64,000 bases of DNA, taken from Calliopum simillimum. Lineage: Eukaryota > Arthropoda > Insecta > Diptera > Lauxaniidae. The stretch's first letter is position 1, and each line of letters begins with the position of its first letter. Shown here in pieces: positions 11,516 through 23,474 of this stretch. The notes under the pieces were generated by a model. It was not told the DNA's origin and did no database searches. It worked only from the letters and a program-made list of their open reading frames with translations. Location: assembly GCA_951812925.1 (NCBI GenBank), contig OX638368.1:13877287-13941286 (forward strand), in the 5' to 3' direction. The position numbers and the translations under genes are program-made.

Positions 11516-12411
11516 TTGGGTACAACTTAAAAACCGGAATTTTTTAGCGAAATTGTGGAAAAATGTTACGATATATTTTATTCAAAGTATTGTCCATTGA
11601 AAGCTACAACATTTCCCCATCTTTCAGGCAATTTATGAATTCCATCCCAAAAAAATTGCGCCGGCTTGGTGGCCAAAAATGAATCGAGCCAATTCTCGAT
11701 ATCTTGAACTTAAGTGAACCGTATTCCTGATAGGGCATTCTGCATTGATCGGAACAAATGGTAGTCTGATGGTGCAAGGTCTGGGCTATAAGGCGGGTGA
11801 GGCAAAATTTGTATATATTTCCCATCCGTTGTTTTCCAGGTAATTTTTGACTGGAGCAGCAGTATGTGGCCGAGCGTTATCGTGGTGGAAAATGATTGAG
11901 TCATGTCTGGTCGCATACGTTGGCCGCTCTGCCTAGATTTTCTGCTTCAATCGAATCAATTGTTGACAATAGAGTTGAGCATTAATGGTTTGGCCACCTG
12001 GCAACAGCTCATAATGGATCACACCTAGCTGGTCCTGACCAGGACGTTCTTTGTCTTCGACATCAAAATCACTACTTTTAAACCGTCGAAATCACTCACG
12101 ACAGCTTGATTCAGCTGAAGCATAGTCCCCATAAACTTCAACAAGCAAACTATGACTTTCCGCAGCAGTTTTCTTTGCAAAAAAATGACCCAACAGAATC
12201 TCCCGCAAATGCTGCCTTTTTCTCCAATTTTCGAAGTTATTCATCGTGAAAAATAATAATGATGCATACAAGATCAAATTGTTTTGTTGACTGATTTTGA
12301 CAGCTGTCAAATGTACTTTCAAAATGACACATATATAAAGTTCGAGCTTTCACGATATTTGTTAGTAAGGACATCCACCGTCAAATTCCGGTTTTTAAGT
12401 TGTACACCCAA
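11516..12411 (-). mobile_element. Internally deleted mariner element, 896 bp
   Basis: Terminal inverted repeats read TTGGGTACAACTTAAAAACC (left) and, complemented from the right end, TTGGGTGTACAACTTAAAAA. They differ by a 2-base indel. TA duplications flank both ends (11514-11515, 12412-12413). Full-length mariners are about 1.3 kb, so roughly 400 bp are missing. The lost part removes the middle of the transposase, and the junction near 12030-12045 sits in the small palindrome CTGGTCCTGACCAG. The element can only move if a transposase is supplied in trans. Confidence 0.85.
11578..12244 (-). pseudogene. Mariner transposase pseudogene (mauritiana-like)
   Basis: The minus-strand start at 12244 gives MNNFENWRKRQHLREILLGH, a classic mariner N-terminal helix-turn-helix. 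After FDVEDKERPG the sequence jumps to QDQLGVIHYELL, so about 130 residues are missing, including the first catalytic Asp. What remains contains HHDNARPH (second Asp), YSPDLAPSDYHLF (third Asp of the DD34D triad), LPERW and the C-terminal GQYFE before the stop at 11578. There are in-frame stops after SCRE and GIRFT, and one near KQKI. It occupies most of the TIR-bounded element and cannot make a working enzyme. Confidence 0.85.
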
Positions 12412-12413
12412 TA

Positions 12414-14089
12414 AAAATTTTCTAAATATCTTTAAAAAAGAAAAAAGCTTTTTATCCACCTAAAAGGAAAATTTCTTTTCAAGTTATTTTTTTTTTTTTT
12501 TTTTTCAAAAGCTCACAACTTTTTCTTGTTATTCTAAAAATTTCATTTAACCAGATAAATAGCCCATGAGCTATGAATATTTAAACATGTAGGTATCCAA
12601 ATATTAGACCGAACTGTTTATTGCCACCATCTTCGAAACTTTCGGAATATCGAAAAATCATTATACCACAGATAAGTATGTCAAATAATAACTATTCACT
12701 AATTTTCATAAAAATCGGAGATGTGAAGATTGTCCCTATTGGTATTGAAAATTACTAAATCAGGGCGCTCATATAACATGTTTCGCCGTGAAACACAAAA
12801 TTTTGAAAGAAATTTTGAAAATAGCTTTTTTTTCTTTGGTTTATTGTTGGTAGTCGAATCCAGATCTGGCAAACATTTTTCACTATTGTTTCTGAGTTTC
12901 GAGTCATCTATGCTTCAAAGTGTAGAAAGCGCTTCTTTCAAGACTATCCGATGACGTTGACTACTCTCTGCATTTTAAATCAATGATAACTCAGATTACA
13001 GATCTGATAAAGAAACGCGGTTCCAGAGTCGGAATAAACGACCTTAAGTTAACAAAAAATGGTTATCACTATCTCATTTAAAATTGGTTGCACTGTGGTT
13101 GCACATGGAATTTATTGTATTAGAGCAATTTTTAAAGATATTTAAAAATTTTCATTCTGAGCTACAATAATTTGAAACTAATTCATATAAATAAATCTCT
13201 TCAAATTTTTTCATCACACACACACATTTATAATCATAGCGCTGAAAGCTTTTCCTATTTTTTTAACTAAAGAACAAAAGCAGACGCCACACTGTAGCTA
13301 TAGCAACCTGTTAAGGATAAAGTTTACAACTCTCTGCTTTGCATTAATAACTGTCACTTAATCTCAACGCCTCATCTACTTACTTAAAGTTTTTTCCATT
13401 TTTCTTTTCTAACTTCTTTTATTGTAGTAATCCTTTGCAGAAACTTGCTTTGTTTTAAACAAATTTCTTTTTCTCACTTCCACCCATTTGCGCTAATTTA
13501 AACTTGGCTAATTGCATTTTTCAAAACTTGTTTTTTCTATGTATTTCAATTCAATTGGGTTTTATTTTATTAAGAAAAATAAGCGTATAAAATACGGACT
13601 TCTTTCGAACTTTTTCTTTGGAAGAACGAAGCTACATGACGACGAAAATTAGCAATAAAAATTATGAAGATTAATGACGGTAGGAAAAAAGTTTTTTTTT
13701 TTTCAAACATCGCAGCACACTTCCGCGTGGTTTATTCTAGAATTTTTGGCATAAATTATATTTGTTTTCTTACCAATATTTTAAAGTGCCCAGGATGACA
13801 AAAGTAATTTGTGTAATAAGCGCTAGCATGTCTTGGAAATTCATATACCTTAACTAAATTAATGCATAAAGTTTCTGGAAATTTCAAAATCTTATCAAAT
13901 CTGAACGTTCTAACGTTCTTACAGTACTTCTGTACTCGTAGCTCAATCCATTACGGTTGCTGTAATCATAATTGTTGCCGAACCTTATGATCAAAAATCT
14001 CTATATAAATAGGTAACGAATTCGTATCGGTCCCTTTTTCTATGCCCAAAATTTCATCATATTCGCTTGATCTTTTTTTTTTTGGAAAG
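12414..14089. other. Unassigned AT-rich DNA
   Basis: No feature could be supported. Homopolymer T/A runs occur at about 12490-12506 and 13690-13702. Confidence 0.5.
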
Positions 14090-14300
14090 GACGTGAGGGG
14101 AAGCAGTGCAAAATTTTTTTTTTAAATGGGCAGTGCTATGCCCATAAATGGAAAAAAAAATCCTCTCACGACTTTACCACAGCACCAGTTTTTTTGAAAT
14201 TTGGTGCGGAGACAGGATTATGTAGGAAATGACAATATGATTCTTATGTTTTAAAATGGGCAGTGCTATGTCCCTAAATGAAAAAGCGCTCTCATGACCA
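14090..14300. repeat. ~130 bp satellite-like dimer, locus 2
   Basis: AAATGGGCAGTGCTATGCCC (about 14125) recurs as AAATGGGCAGTGCTATGTCC (about 14257). Each is followed by 'AAATGRAAAA...CTCWCAYGAC'. The period is about 132 bp. It resembles the dimers at 11030 and 18150 in unit length and in the GGGC(G/A)GTGC core. Confidence 0.55.
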
Positions 14301-15865
14301 AACTACAAACAGTACTAGAAAACGATAAAATCTAATCAAAATGGTTGAACTTCTGCCATAGGACAAGCACAAATATTGTTGTTTCCATATCTACAGTTCC
14401 TGGCCAACAACGTGAGTTTGAAATGTTTGCAATGTTTCCTCTTAATAGACTTGAGTGGTTTCTTGAAAAATATTTATGCTTCGCTGCTTTAAATTTATTT
14501 ATTCGTTTGAAAAAAGAACAAATTATATAAAAAAAGAGAAGGAAAAATAATGGCAGGGATTGAAAGCAAAAGTAGTTGTTGGTGCTATGTTACTTTGGTT
14601 AACAAAGCAGGAAGTGAAACAGGATAACAAAAAATCTAATGGCAGCAACTTATGTCATTTTACGCTTACTTATGAAATAAATGTTGCCAATGTTTTACGT
14701 ATTTTTGTCCCCTTTTCAACTGTTTTGTTATTTTTTCAGTTATATTTTTTTTTTTTGTATTTTTACATTTGACACTGATTTTGTTTTTGTATTTCATATA
14801 ACACTTTTATCTCAATTTTGCTTTTGTTTTTGATGTTTCTTTCTAACGCATATATTCTGTTTTGATTTAATCATCTCATTTTTTTTTGTGTATTTTCTTT
14901 TCGCGTTCATTCGAGTGTACATTTGCCTTGATTTTATTTCATATTTTCTTTAGAAAATGTTTAAGTACAGACCTGCAGAAAAACAAAATGCACATATTGG
15001 ATATGGGTAATGAAGAAAAACAACCTTGAATATGAGTTGAATATGAAGGCATGAATGCCACAAAATAAAATCAAGTTAAGTACAAAAAAAGAAGATCCAT
15101 TAACCTTTTCTTTTAATTACATTGTCGTTCTTGGTGTTTCTATAGTTTTTTTTTTTTGCAAATTAAAGCTGTCTAAAGAAATAAAAAAAAAAAATGTTGA
15201 GGTTCACTTTGATATGACTGTCTGAGTAATAAAACGTTAACAGAAATATGAAAAAAAAAAAATATATTTTTAGAAAAAAGATGCAAAAGTTGGTAATTTT
15301 TTTTACATAAAGACCTAAAGCAATGTCAAAGATTTTAGAGCAATTTATACCATAACTCCATTAGACTGCTTCAAGTTTTTGTTTTTGTTCCTTTTTTTGT
15401 TTTCAAACATGTTTAGTAATAATTCTTGTGCAAGAAAATCCCACAGAATTAATATCTACTTGTGGAACATTTATTTCTTTGTTTTTAGAATGTATGGTAA
15501 AGAGTACTTTTCTAAATACTTTTGTGTGTTACCCTGCGAAAGAGAAAGTTCAGACCAATACCAGTAGAAGAACAAACAATTTTTCATAAAAAAGTTTATA
15601 ACATTCATTTTAGTAAAGGTGTCATTTCATTAGTTTTTAAGTTATCAAAGTTAAGGACTATTTTAAAAATTTAAAAAAAAAAAAAAAATAATATGTATGT
15701 AAATATAATTTTTCATAATAAAAAAAAATCAGTAATTATGGTCGCTAATAACTTTTTTCATTTAACCCATTAACGGAGTCATAAAATATCTGCAATAAGT
15801 TTCACCACTCGGTTTGCTTGACAGCTAAATAACTAGCGAAGTAACATCTTCAATATTATAAAGTT
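14301..15865. other. Unassigned AT-rich DNA
   Basis: No gene or repeat is supported. Short frames and T-rich tracts only. Confidence 0.5.
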
Positions 15866-16053
15866 ATCTATGAAAAATTAACCAACTGGAAGAGGGCGCT
15901 GGAAAAGGATATAACCAACTGGAAGAGGTCGCTAGAAAAAGAAATCCAAGAATCGGGAAAGTGATCGTGACAAATGGAGAGATTTCATATTGGCCCTATG
16001 CTCCTCCTAGGAGTTAAAGGAGAATACATACATACATACATCTATGAAAAATT
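15866..16053 (+). mobile_element. 5'-truncated RTE-like LINE tail with 14 bp TSD
   Basis: The 160 bp insert (15880-16039) matches the last part of the LINE fragment at 55632-56206: 'accaactggaagag', 'gaaatccaagaatcggga', 'ttcatattggccctatgctc', 'ctaggagttaaaggagaata' and an (ACAT)n tail. It is bounded by a perfect 14 bp duplication ATCTATGAAAAATT at 15866-15879 and 16040-16053, the signature of target-primed reverse transcription. Near the 5' end about 32 bp ('accaactggaagagg...') are present twice. Confidence 0.85.
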
Positions 16054-16420
16054 TAATTTTCTTTTTAGTGGCATTGGCCACATTCGTCCAAATTTCTTTT
16101 TCACAAGATATACGTAAAACTGTTTAGAAAAGTCCTTTTTACAGAGCAAGTAATACTAAAAATGAACAAGATTTATTGTTTTCTATCCTAGCAACTATTA
16201 AACATATTTGATAGCAAAAAAAAAAAACAAAAAAAAAATTATTTAAGAGGTCTAAGCTCCATATATAATTTAAGCTTGTGTTGCATTTATTTTCGATGCT
16301 GGTTAATTGCTTACAAATAGAATCAGTTATATCAGCATCGTATTGTTTTCAAAAAATAGGAATTTCAGAAATGACCACTGAAAGTATGTAATACAAACTA
16401 TAGAATTATTTTTAAACACA
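16054..16420. other. Unassigned AT-rich DNA
   Basis: Nothing supportable was found. Confidence 0.5.
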
Positions 16421-16438
16421 ACATGGCGTATGAGTGAC
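16421..16438 (+). other. 18-base dispersed motif, copy 3
   Basis: ACATGGCGTATGAGTGAC. It shares the 14-base core of the other four copies; flanks are unrelated. Confidence 0.5.
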
Positions 16439-16700
16439 ATGCAACTTTAGACTGTTATTTACTCTTTCATTTGAGTTATCTCTAAATATTTGTTTAGTTT
16501 ATTGGTTAGCTATATCTACGGCTAAAAACAAAACACAGTTTTTGGTAGCTTATCCGTTTTTCTTTCAAAACCTTTATTTTCAAATGGGCTGTCATACCCT
16601 TAAATGTATTTGTGTCACTTGTTTATTTTCCTCTATGTGTATGAAGCTTGTATTGCTAGGTAATCAAGCTGCTCAATTGTGATAAAAATATTTCCGTACC

Positions 16701-16900
16701 NNNNNNNNNNNNNNNNNNNNNNNNNNNNNNNNNNNNNNNNNNNNNNNNNNNNNNNNNNNNNNNNNNNNNNNNNNNNNNNNNNNNNNNNNNNNNNNNNNNN
16801 NNNNNNNNNNNNNNNNNNNNNNNNNNNNNNNNNNNNNNNNNNNNNNNNNNNNNNNNNNNNNNNNNNNNNNNNNNNNNNNNNNNNNNNNNNNNNNNNNNNN
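16701..16900. other. Assembly gap (200 N)
   Basis: Exactly 200 unknown bases; the round number suggests a placeholder rather than a measured gap. It is followed at once by tandem sequence, so a collapsed repeat is a likely cause. Confidence 0.95.
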
Positions 16901-17010
16901 TTTTTTTTTGATACTGATACAAAAGTAACAAGTAACTAAAAAAATTTTTGATACTTGATACAAAAGTAACAAGTAACAAAAATGTATCAAGTTACAAAAG
17001 TAACTAGCTC
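16901..17010. repeat. Short tandem repeat beside the gap
   Basis: About two and a half copies of a unit like 'TTGATACTTGATACAAAAGT' plus 'AACAAGTAAC' run directly out of the N gap. The array may extend into the gap. Confidence 0.7.
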
Positions 17011-17740
17011 TGTTTGCTTGTGATAAATTGAGAAAAATTTAACAAAAAGAAAATATTGCTGTCTGGAAGACATTGACATAAGACAAAAACTTCTTGAAAT
17101 TGCATACAAAATGGGCATGGCTTGCTTGGTTGATTTGTGTCCTTTTTTTTTCTCAAGCAAAACATTTTTGTGTTCTTTTTCCTTCGTTTTGCTGCTGGTT
17201 GTTTTTATCATCTGCTTGTTTCTCTTGCCAACAAAATTCTTTTGCTTTTCTTTGTTTTTAATTTTTTACTATTTTTTTTTTCTTTCATTTCTATTTCTAA
17301 CATGAAGGATATGCCATTAAAAAGGTGTTGTTGATGTTTTTGTTTCAATTTTTTATCATACACTTTGATGTTGGGGCTTAGTACTTTGTATAGAAAAAAT
17401 AAAGTTTATTACAACAATTTTGTCTCGACTTTTTTTAAGAAGAGCTGGAAGATTAACTGGAAATTTTACACAGTAAGAAAAAGTATTTTGTATTTATATA
17501 AGAAATGTAGATAATAACAGCAAGAATAACTGCAGAGGAATTGCTTTTTAGTACAAGGCATAAATCATCATGTGACCATTTTGGAAATTTGCAATGTAAG
17601 TATCTCAGCTTTGATGCAACTTAGCATTATTATTTTATATTACATCAGTTCTTTAAGGCTTAAGAACAATGCAAGCAATACAAATTTTAATAATGGCCAT
17701 TATGATTAAAGCCAAAAAATTTTGAATTTTGCTTGAGCTC

Positions 17741-17758
17741 AACATGGCGTATGAGTTT
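17741..17758 (+). other. 18-base dispersed motif, copy 4
   Basis: AACATGGCGTATGAGTTT. The core is identical to copy 3; flanks are unrelated. Confidence 0.5.
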
Positions 17759-17819
17759 CTTGTTTTCACCATAAAACAAAAATTCACCAACCAAAAATTA
17801 CAAATTTTTTTTTTTCGTT

Positions 17820-18110
17820 TTTTTCGTATTTTCAATGCGTTTCATGACTTTTTGTGACATTTTGCGCCATTTTAGTATCACCGTGTCCTTTGGATGTCTG
17901 ATTAAAAATTTTTTTTTGAATTTTTTTTTTTTAGTTTTTATGCGTTTTATGATTTTTATGATATTTAAGTGAAAGCATTTGTTTCACCCAGGGTCCTCCC
18001 TTGGATGTCGGAACCAAAAATTAAATTTTTTTTTTTTGTTCTTATCGTGTTTCTACGCGTTTCATGACTTCTTTGTTCACCCAAATTTAAAAAAAAAGTT
18101 TTTTTTTTTG
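17820..18110. repeat. ~115 bp diverged tandem repeat, about 3 units
   Basis: Each unit holds 'GCGTTTCATGACTT' or a variant, then 'CCTTGGATGTC' (first two units), then a long T-run. Starts are near 17836, 17941 and 18056. Confidence 0.55.
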
Positions 18111-18149
18111 CTCCCAAAGATATTACAATAATTGATCTTATTTCTGAAA

Positions 18150-18390
18150 ATATTTAGCGGACAAGGATGAGATTTGGTGTATTTATTAAAAGTATCGGGA
18201 CAAATAATGTCAATGAAAAAATTGGTGGTGCCACATACTGAAGAAAATATCGTATCTCTGAAACTTCAATATTTAACGCACATAAGTAAGTAGATTCGAT
18301 TTGGTATGTTTATTTATTGCATCAGGACATTTTATGTTCTTTGGTTTAATTAAAATGGAGATGCCTCGCCCTTTTTACGTGAGAAGGCAA
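18150..18390. repeat. ~130 bp satellite-like dimer, locus 3
   Basis: Two units contain 'GATTTGGTRTRTTTATTW' and a degenerate 'TGGTGGTGCCAC / ATGGAGATGCCTCGCCC' core, about 130 bp apart. This is the most diverged of the three loci. Confidence 0.4.
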
Positions 18391-19174
18391 TGCATACCGA
18401 CAATGCAAGTTTAGAAATAAATTTGGATCCGCTGATACACACTAATTCATTTACCCTTCTATATGTACCTTTTTTATATGTTAATTATTTCGATTTCCAT
18501 AAAACTGCTGTTAAAGTTTTTCCCTAAATTAAATTTAATATTGAATCGATTTGTTTGCAAAATACAAAACCAAATGAAGTAACACATTGTACAAATACAA
18601 TAAAAACAATGAAAAAAAAAAAAACAGTACAATATAAAAATGAAATACAATAGCTTATAATTACTGGCTGAACTTACAGCTAAAACTTTATTGTAAACTT
18701 TTGGCAGTTGCATAGAAGTGGAAAAAAGTTCCCATCAATATAAAAAAAACAATGTGTCCTTTGTATGCTGCATTTTTTTTTTTCACTGTATGCTGTAGCT
18801 TGTTACACTGTGTTTTTTTTTTAAATTTTCATATAAGGTTGTTGCAAAAGTTTTCCTGCATGTTGCACATAATGCTACAATTGTACACTTCTGACAGTGA
18901 TGCTTGTTTCTTAATTTGGAAAACCGGTGTTATTAGTCACATAAAACAAGCTGACGGTGGTATGCATGAATGCAGCACATTTACATTTCCATCATATTTA
19001 TGACAAATTATTCAAATGCAGTTATAAAACTACTTTTATTTGAGGTATACCACTTGATATCATTATTTTCATTCGGTTTCTTCTGTATTACTTTTGAATA
19101 TTTTAATATTTTTTCCAGTATTGAATAACAATTCTTTTCAAAAATAAGAAAAAAATATTATACTTATCGATTTA
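18391..19174. other. Unassigned AT-rich DNA
   Basis: No gene or repeat supported. A frame of 83 codons at 18752-19003 has no recognisable domain. Confidence 0.45.
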
Positions 19175-19195
19175 ATGTTACTCATACGACGTGAT
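19175..19195 (-). other. 18-base dispersed motif, copy 5
   Basis: The plus strand reads ATGTTACTCATACGACGTGA; the complement is TCACGTCGTATGAGTAACAT. It matches copy 1 over CGTATGAGTAAC and the rest of the core with two changes. Confidence 0.45.
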
Positions 19196-20176
19196 ACAAC
19201 TTTACAAAAAAATTGAATTGCTGCTTGTTTTTGACGTGGCCGTTAATAAAAACTGTACAGTTTTGTAGCTTAAAAAGGCATCGAAGACATGTCGTTGAGG
19301 CATAACTATTAGGTTGTATCGAAAACTATTAAAATAGTTCAAAACAGTCGCACCTTATTTAAAAAAAAAAAATAAAATTTTTTATTGTTATTATCATTCA
19401 AGTATTCCGCGCAATTGTAACGTATAACCTGAAAAAGTTAACCATCACTTTAATGGCCACTTAAATGCCATAATTTTTCATTTAGTAAGAAAAGTCAATT
19501 TTTCAATTTATCCCTCAGTCACTGAACGAGAAAAATACTATGTGTCGCCTTGTAAAAGATGCTGCCACAAAGAAAAAGAAGGTAAAAACTAAGAAAAGAT
19601 GTTGCATCTTTAGCAAAGAAGATTAAAAAGAATGAAGTAAAAAGGTGTAGTGATGCAATTTGCTTAGTGTGAGAAAATTGCAATTTGTACTGTTAGCCTT
19701 TATTTAGCTTCATTTTTTTTTTTTTCAGTAATTTAATTGCAGTCCTTATGATTTTATCAAAAAAGAATAAACCATCTGCATTTTGCATACTGCAAATCTT
19801 AGAAATGATAAGAGTTAAATCAGAAAATAATATGAAATAATAATCTTTTTTTTAAGGGACTTTCCAAGGACAAGCTTTAGATTTTCTTAATATAAGTTTT
19901 AAAAACTGCTACATAGATTTAAAAGTATTACCAGACACACAAAAAAATTTTTACCCTGCCTAATGTATATAATCTAAATTGATTAAAATAAAAAAAAAAA
20001 ACTTTTTTAGAACTTCCACGATTACGCACAAAAATATCTATTAAAGAAAGGAGTGGAGTTGTTTTTTGAATTTTTGTGAAGGTCATTCAGAGGTAGCGCA
20101 ACGTCAATTTTTTCAAAATCTCGGCTTTATTTTTTTATATCCAAATGTGTACTGCTTCAATAGCCTTAGTCACTAC
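19196..20176. other. Unassigned AT-rich DNA
   Basis: Nothing supportable was seen. Confidence 0.5.
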
Positions 20177-20606
20177 GCTAGTAAGGGTATTACCTTTAGA
20201 CTGGCCAAAAAATAATACACTCTATACTGCAGTTTTTTGAAAGTTTGCTTGTACGGGAAGTGCCAAGCCCTTTTGTCCGAAATCACCTATGTTTTGCTCA
20301 GAACTTGCACTTATCGTCCTTAATATTAATGTGAAGGAGTGTAGGAGTGTTTTTTTAAGATTTTTGTCATTTTTAATCTCTCAAGCTTTCATTTAAGGCA
20401 AAGCCTTCGTACAAAATTTTGTCGAATTATCATGATTAGTTTTCTTGTGAAAAGTATTACAAAGCCAGCCAGACAGACGGACATCGGTACATCGACTCAA
20501 GAGGTAAAGTTGATCAAGAATATATATACTTTTTTATACGTACCACGCCTCCTTCTCTGCATTACAAAGAAAAGAACAAAGTAAATGTGCCCTAGGTGTA
20601 GGGTAG
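20177..20606 (-). mobile_element. DINE-1/Helentron-like repeat, copy 1
   Basis: This is an inverted, shorter relative of the repeat at 23475-24415. It carries the end CTAGTAAGGG, 'ctgcagt', 'gccaagcccttttgtccga', 'agccagacagacgga', 'ttgatcaagaatatatatac' and the start CCTAGGTGTAGGGTA, all complemented relative to copy 2. It has no clear TIRs; the CTAGT end, the TATACCCT-like start and internal cores are typical of DINE-1/INE-1 elements in flies (family knowledge). The assignment is by resemblance, not a search. Confidence 0.6.
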
Positions 20607-21559
20607 GATTATAATTTCTAAGCCGGTAAAAATACCATTTTTTTATCATTACACGAAAGGACGTTCTGTCTTCTTTCCACAACAAATGTTGTAAAAAATG
20701 TGAAAAGTAGGTCAGGGACCGATTTTATATCTTTTAGTACGAAAAAAATTGTAAATTTGCCATATAGCAGAAAACTTACATTGCACTTAAGTATATCCTA
20801 ATTTATTACCTTTACCTTTCCAAAATAGGTCAGAAAATTAAAATCGGTAAGGAAATGGCATAGTTATGGATTATTTTAAGTTTTGTGAAGAAGTTTTGGT
20901 TAATTTCATGTATTGAAAAGTTCGAAAAATCATAACTTCTAAAAAAACCATTTTTCCACCTCTTCTTATGAAAACTGAGTTTTTCTGAGCTAAAAAATCG
21001 TAAAAAATAATTTTTCTGTAACACTATCTAGCCGCTAGCGAGATAATGGCAAACAAATTTTATCCACGACCTTGGAGCCTGAATAACTTTCTTTGTGGCA
21101 GTGGCAGTGTTTCTTAAACATCAATCAAAATAAGGCGGTTATAATTGAAAAATTGCTGTTTTTAACCATTTTGGTCAGACTAAAATAAAAATAAGGTAAG
21201 TATTGCAATTTTTTCAAAATCTCCGAAGATTTTTTAGCAATACCTGTTAAAAGCTAGTTCAATATTAGACCTCAATATCAAAATCTGTTCATAATCAAAA
21301 CAGATTCAGTAAGCTGACAAAGTCAACGCAACATTTCGATACGTCCAACGTAAAAGTTGATAACTCCAAAATAGTAATTTTTAGTTATGATCATTTTTGT
21401 ATTGTTTTCGTTAAAACAAGAAAACTAAAAACAAAAATTGAATAAATACTTTTGAGATCTGTAGAAAAAATAAAGTTTTTTCGACTACTAAATCGTTATC
21501 AATATTCCAAATTGATTTACAGATATGCTAACAATTTCAACTTATATTTTGGATAAAAA
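20607..21559. other. Unassigned AT-rich DNA
   Basis: No coding feature. 'gccgctagcgagata' at about 21032 is a variant of the CTCGCTAACG word in the long hairpin elements, so part of this may be an old relic of one. Confidence 0.4.
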
Positions 21560-21563
21560 TTAA

Positions 21564-22487
21564 CCCTTTCAGGACCGTAAGGAATTGAGAGCTTATGCAA
21601 CCATGTTAGCTATTTATAATGGTCTATTGTGCGTCCAGAAAACATATTTTAAAATAAAAATTCAAAAAATTTTAACGGTTTTTCTGGAATTTTCTAGGAC
21701 ATATGTGTCCCTATGGTCGTTAAGGGAGACTTTTTCCCCATACATTTATATTTGGGGAAAATATGACTTATTTCAAAGGGTGATAACTCGGAAACTAAGG
21801 GTCCAATTGAAAAAATTTAAAGGTGTGGTTTAATTGGTAAGATTAGAGCTATTTGATGCCATCAAAAGAATTAAAATAAACCATCTCCTGGAACTACACC
21901 GCAGATTTAAAACAGCGCTTTCTCAGCTTCAAGCACGGATATCTCAAAATTCTGAAGTATATGAGCAATTCTGGCCTCTGTTTCGAATTCAGTGTCAAAA
22001 AGTACGTTACAGTGCATATGTCTACTTACAGGTTAATTAAATTTTTTTATTTCGATTGCCTGTGAAATTGGTAAAATTGTAGTACAAAAGTGAGTTGAAA
22101 AGTTACCCTTTACGACAATAGGGACACCGGTGTCCCATTTTGAATTTTATGATTTATCAATATACTAAACTTAAATAATGGTTCAATTAATGTATAAAAC
22201 AACAATTTATTTACATATCAACAATTATTTCACACTATAATATGATTAAAAACAATTAAACACCTATAAATTCTGCTGTAAAGTATAGCAATAGTTCACC
22301 ACACAACCTGTCACAGTAGAATGATCATACAAAAATAACGGTACTGATGGTGTCGCCAGATTTAATGGGAATGAAGAAAGCGTTTAGGAACTGATTTATG
22401 TCAAAATTACATATATCGGTTTCTTACTTATTTAAATATAATTTATTTTTGTCTTGGGACACATATGTCCCTATGGTCCTGAAGGGC
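21564..22487. mobile_element. piggyBac-like non-autonomous element PB1, TTAA TSD
   Basis: TTAA flanks both ends (21560-21563, 22488-22491). The left tip is CCCTTTCAGGACC; the right tip, complemented, is GCCCTTCAGGACC. Subterminal palindromes of the form GGGACACATATGTCCC lie at the right end (about 22456-22471), with related copies near 21698 and as GGGACACCGGTGTCCC near 22122. No transposase was recognised; a frame of 68 codons at 21834-22040 shows no known domain. The TTAA target, CCC tips and about 0.92 kb size indicate a piggyBac-type derivative. Confidence 0.75.
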
Positions 22488-22491
22488 TTAA

Positions 22492-23402
22492 AACATATGA
22501 GTTGTAACTCTAGTTACCAACTAATGTTCCTTTTCAGCAACCAAATGTTCCATGAGAAGAGTTGGTAACTTATTTGCCAACTATCATTAAAAACTATTCT
22601 TTAAGTAGTCCATAGGATACGTTTCCATTAGACAATTTGTCGCGGAAAAACTCAGCGCACACTATTGATATCAAGGCTTTAGCTTATTTGTTGCATTTTT
22701 TTTGATAAATTCGTATTTTTAAAAAAAAAAGGAAGGCTTACCGACGACATATATCAATATTTTTTTTTTACACTACACTGTGATATTAAAAATAAATATT
22801 TCACCATATTTTACACGCAATAAAAACAAAAAAAAAAACAATTTTCTGTGCAACAGAAATTGATTGCTTTTACCAAGGCAAAAGCCAGACATTTCTTTAA
22901 TTTAATTTGAACCTTTTTTTTAGTTGTTGACATTCCCGTTTTGGGTTTTTGTGGTATTTTTTTTTTTATTTCCATAGCCCTTTGGCATTCAAGTGATGTG
23001 CGCTTAAATTAATTTTTACAACAGTGATGTTGCTGCAACATGACCACAAAACCAAAAACCCATCATGCTGCAAAAAATTTAACCACAGTGTTATTTTGCT
23101 CTTTATTTTATATGCGAGCTGACTGTTAAAAATAAAGTTTTTTCACAGCGAATTTTTAAGTTTTTCGTATAGGTAGTAACTGAAAGCATAATGAAATCAA
23201 CAAGTTGGCTTGTAATAAAAATTATATCAATTTCCATGTGACAGATAAAAATTGCTTAGAATCATCCAAAAAACACGTGCGATTTTTTTGCGACATTTTA
23301 TAGTTCTTGAAAAAAAAAAAAAAAAAATACAACAATTTTCAAAAATTCTAAAATAATTTCACACATAATTTTTGAACAATTTGAAGCATTTTTTGTTATA
23401 TA
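22492..23402. other. Unassigned DNA with a small H3 relic
   Basis: Mostly featureless. At about 23253-23283 'TGCTTAGAATCATCCAAAAA' matches the H3 hairpin arm (compare 9180-9210), and poly-A follows near 23311, so a decayed H3 fragment may be present. Confidence 0.4.
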
Positions 23403-23474
23403 GGGGCGATGTGTGTACCTTGGTTCACTTTTCATTTTTTTGAATGTGCTGGATTTTTCAAAAAATTTTCTTTA

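Noticed and set aside
11516..12411. A functional mariner
   Set aside because: About 400 bp including the first catalytic Asp are missing and several stops are present.
16656..16990. Frames of 86-107 codons running through the N gap
   Set aside because: They exist only because unknown bases contain no stop codons.
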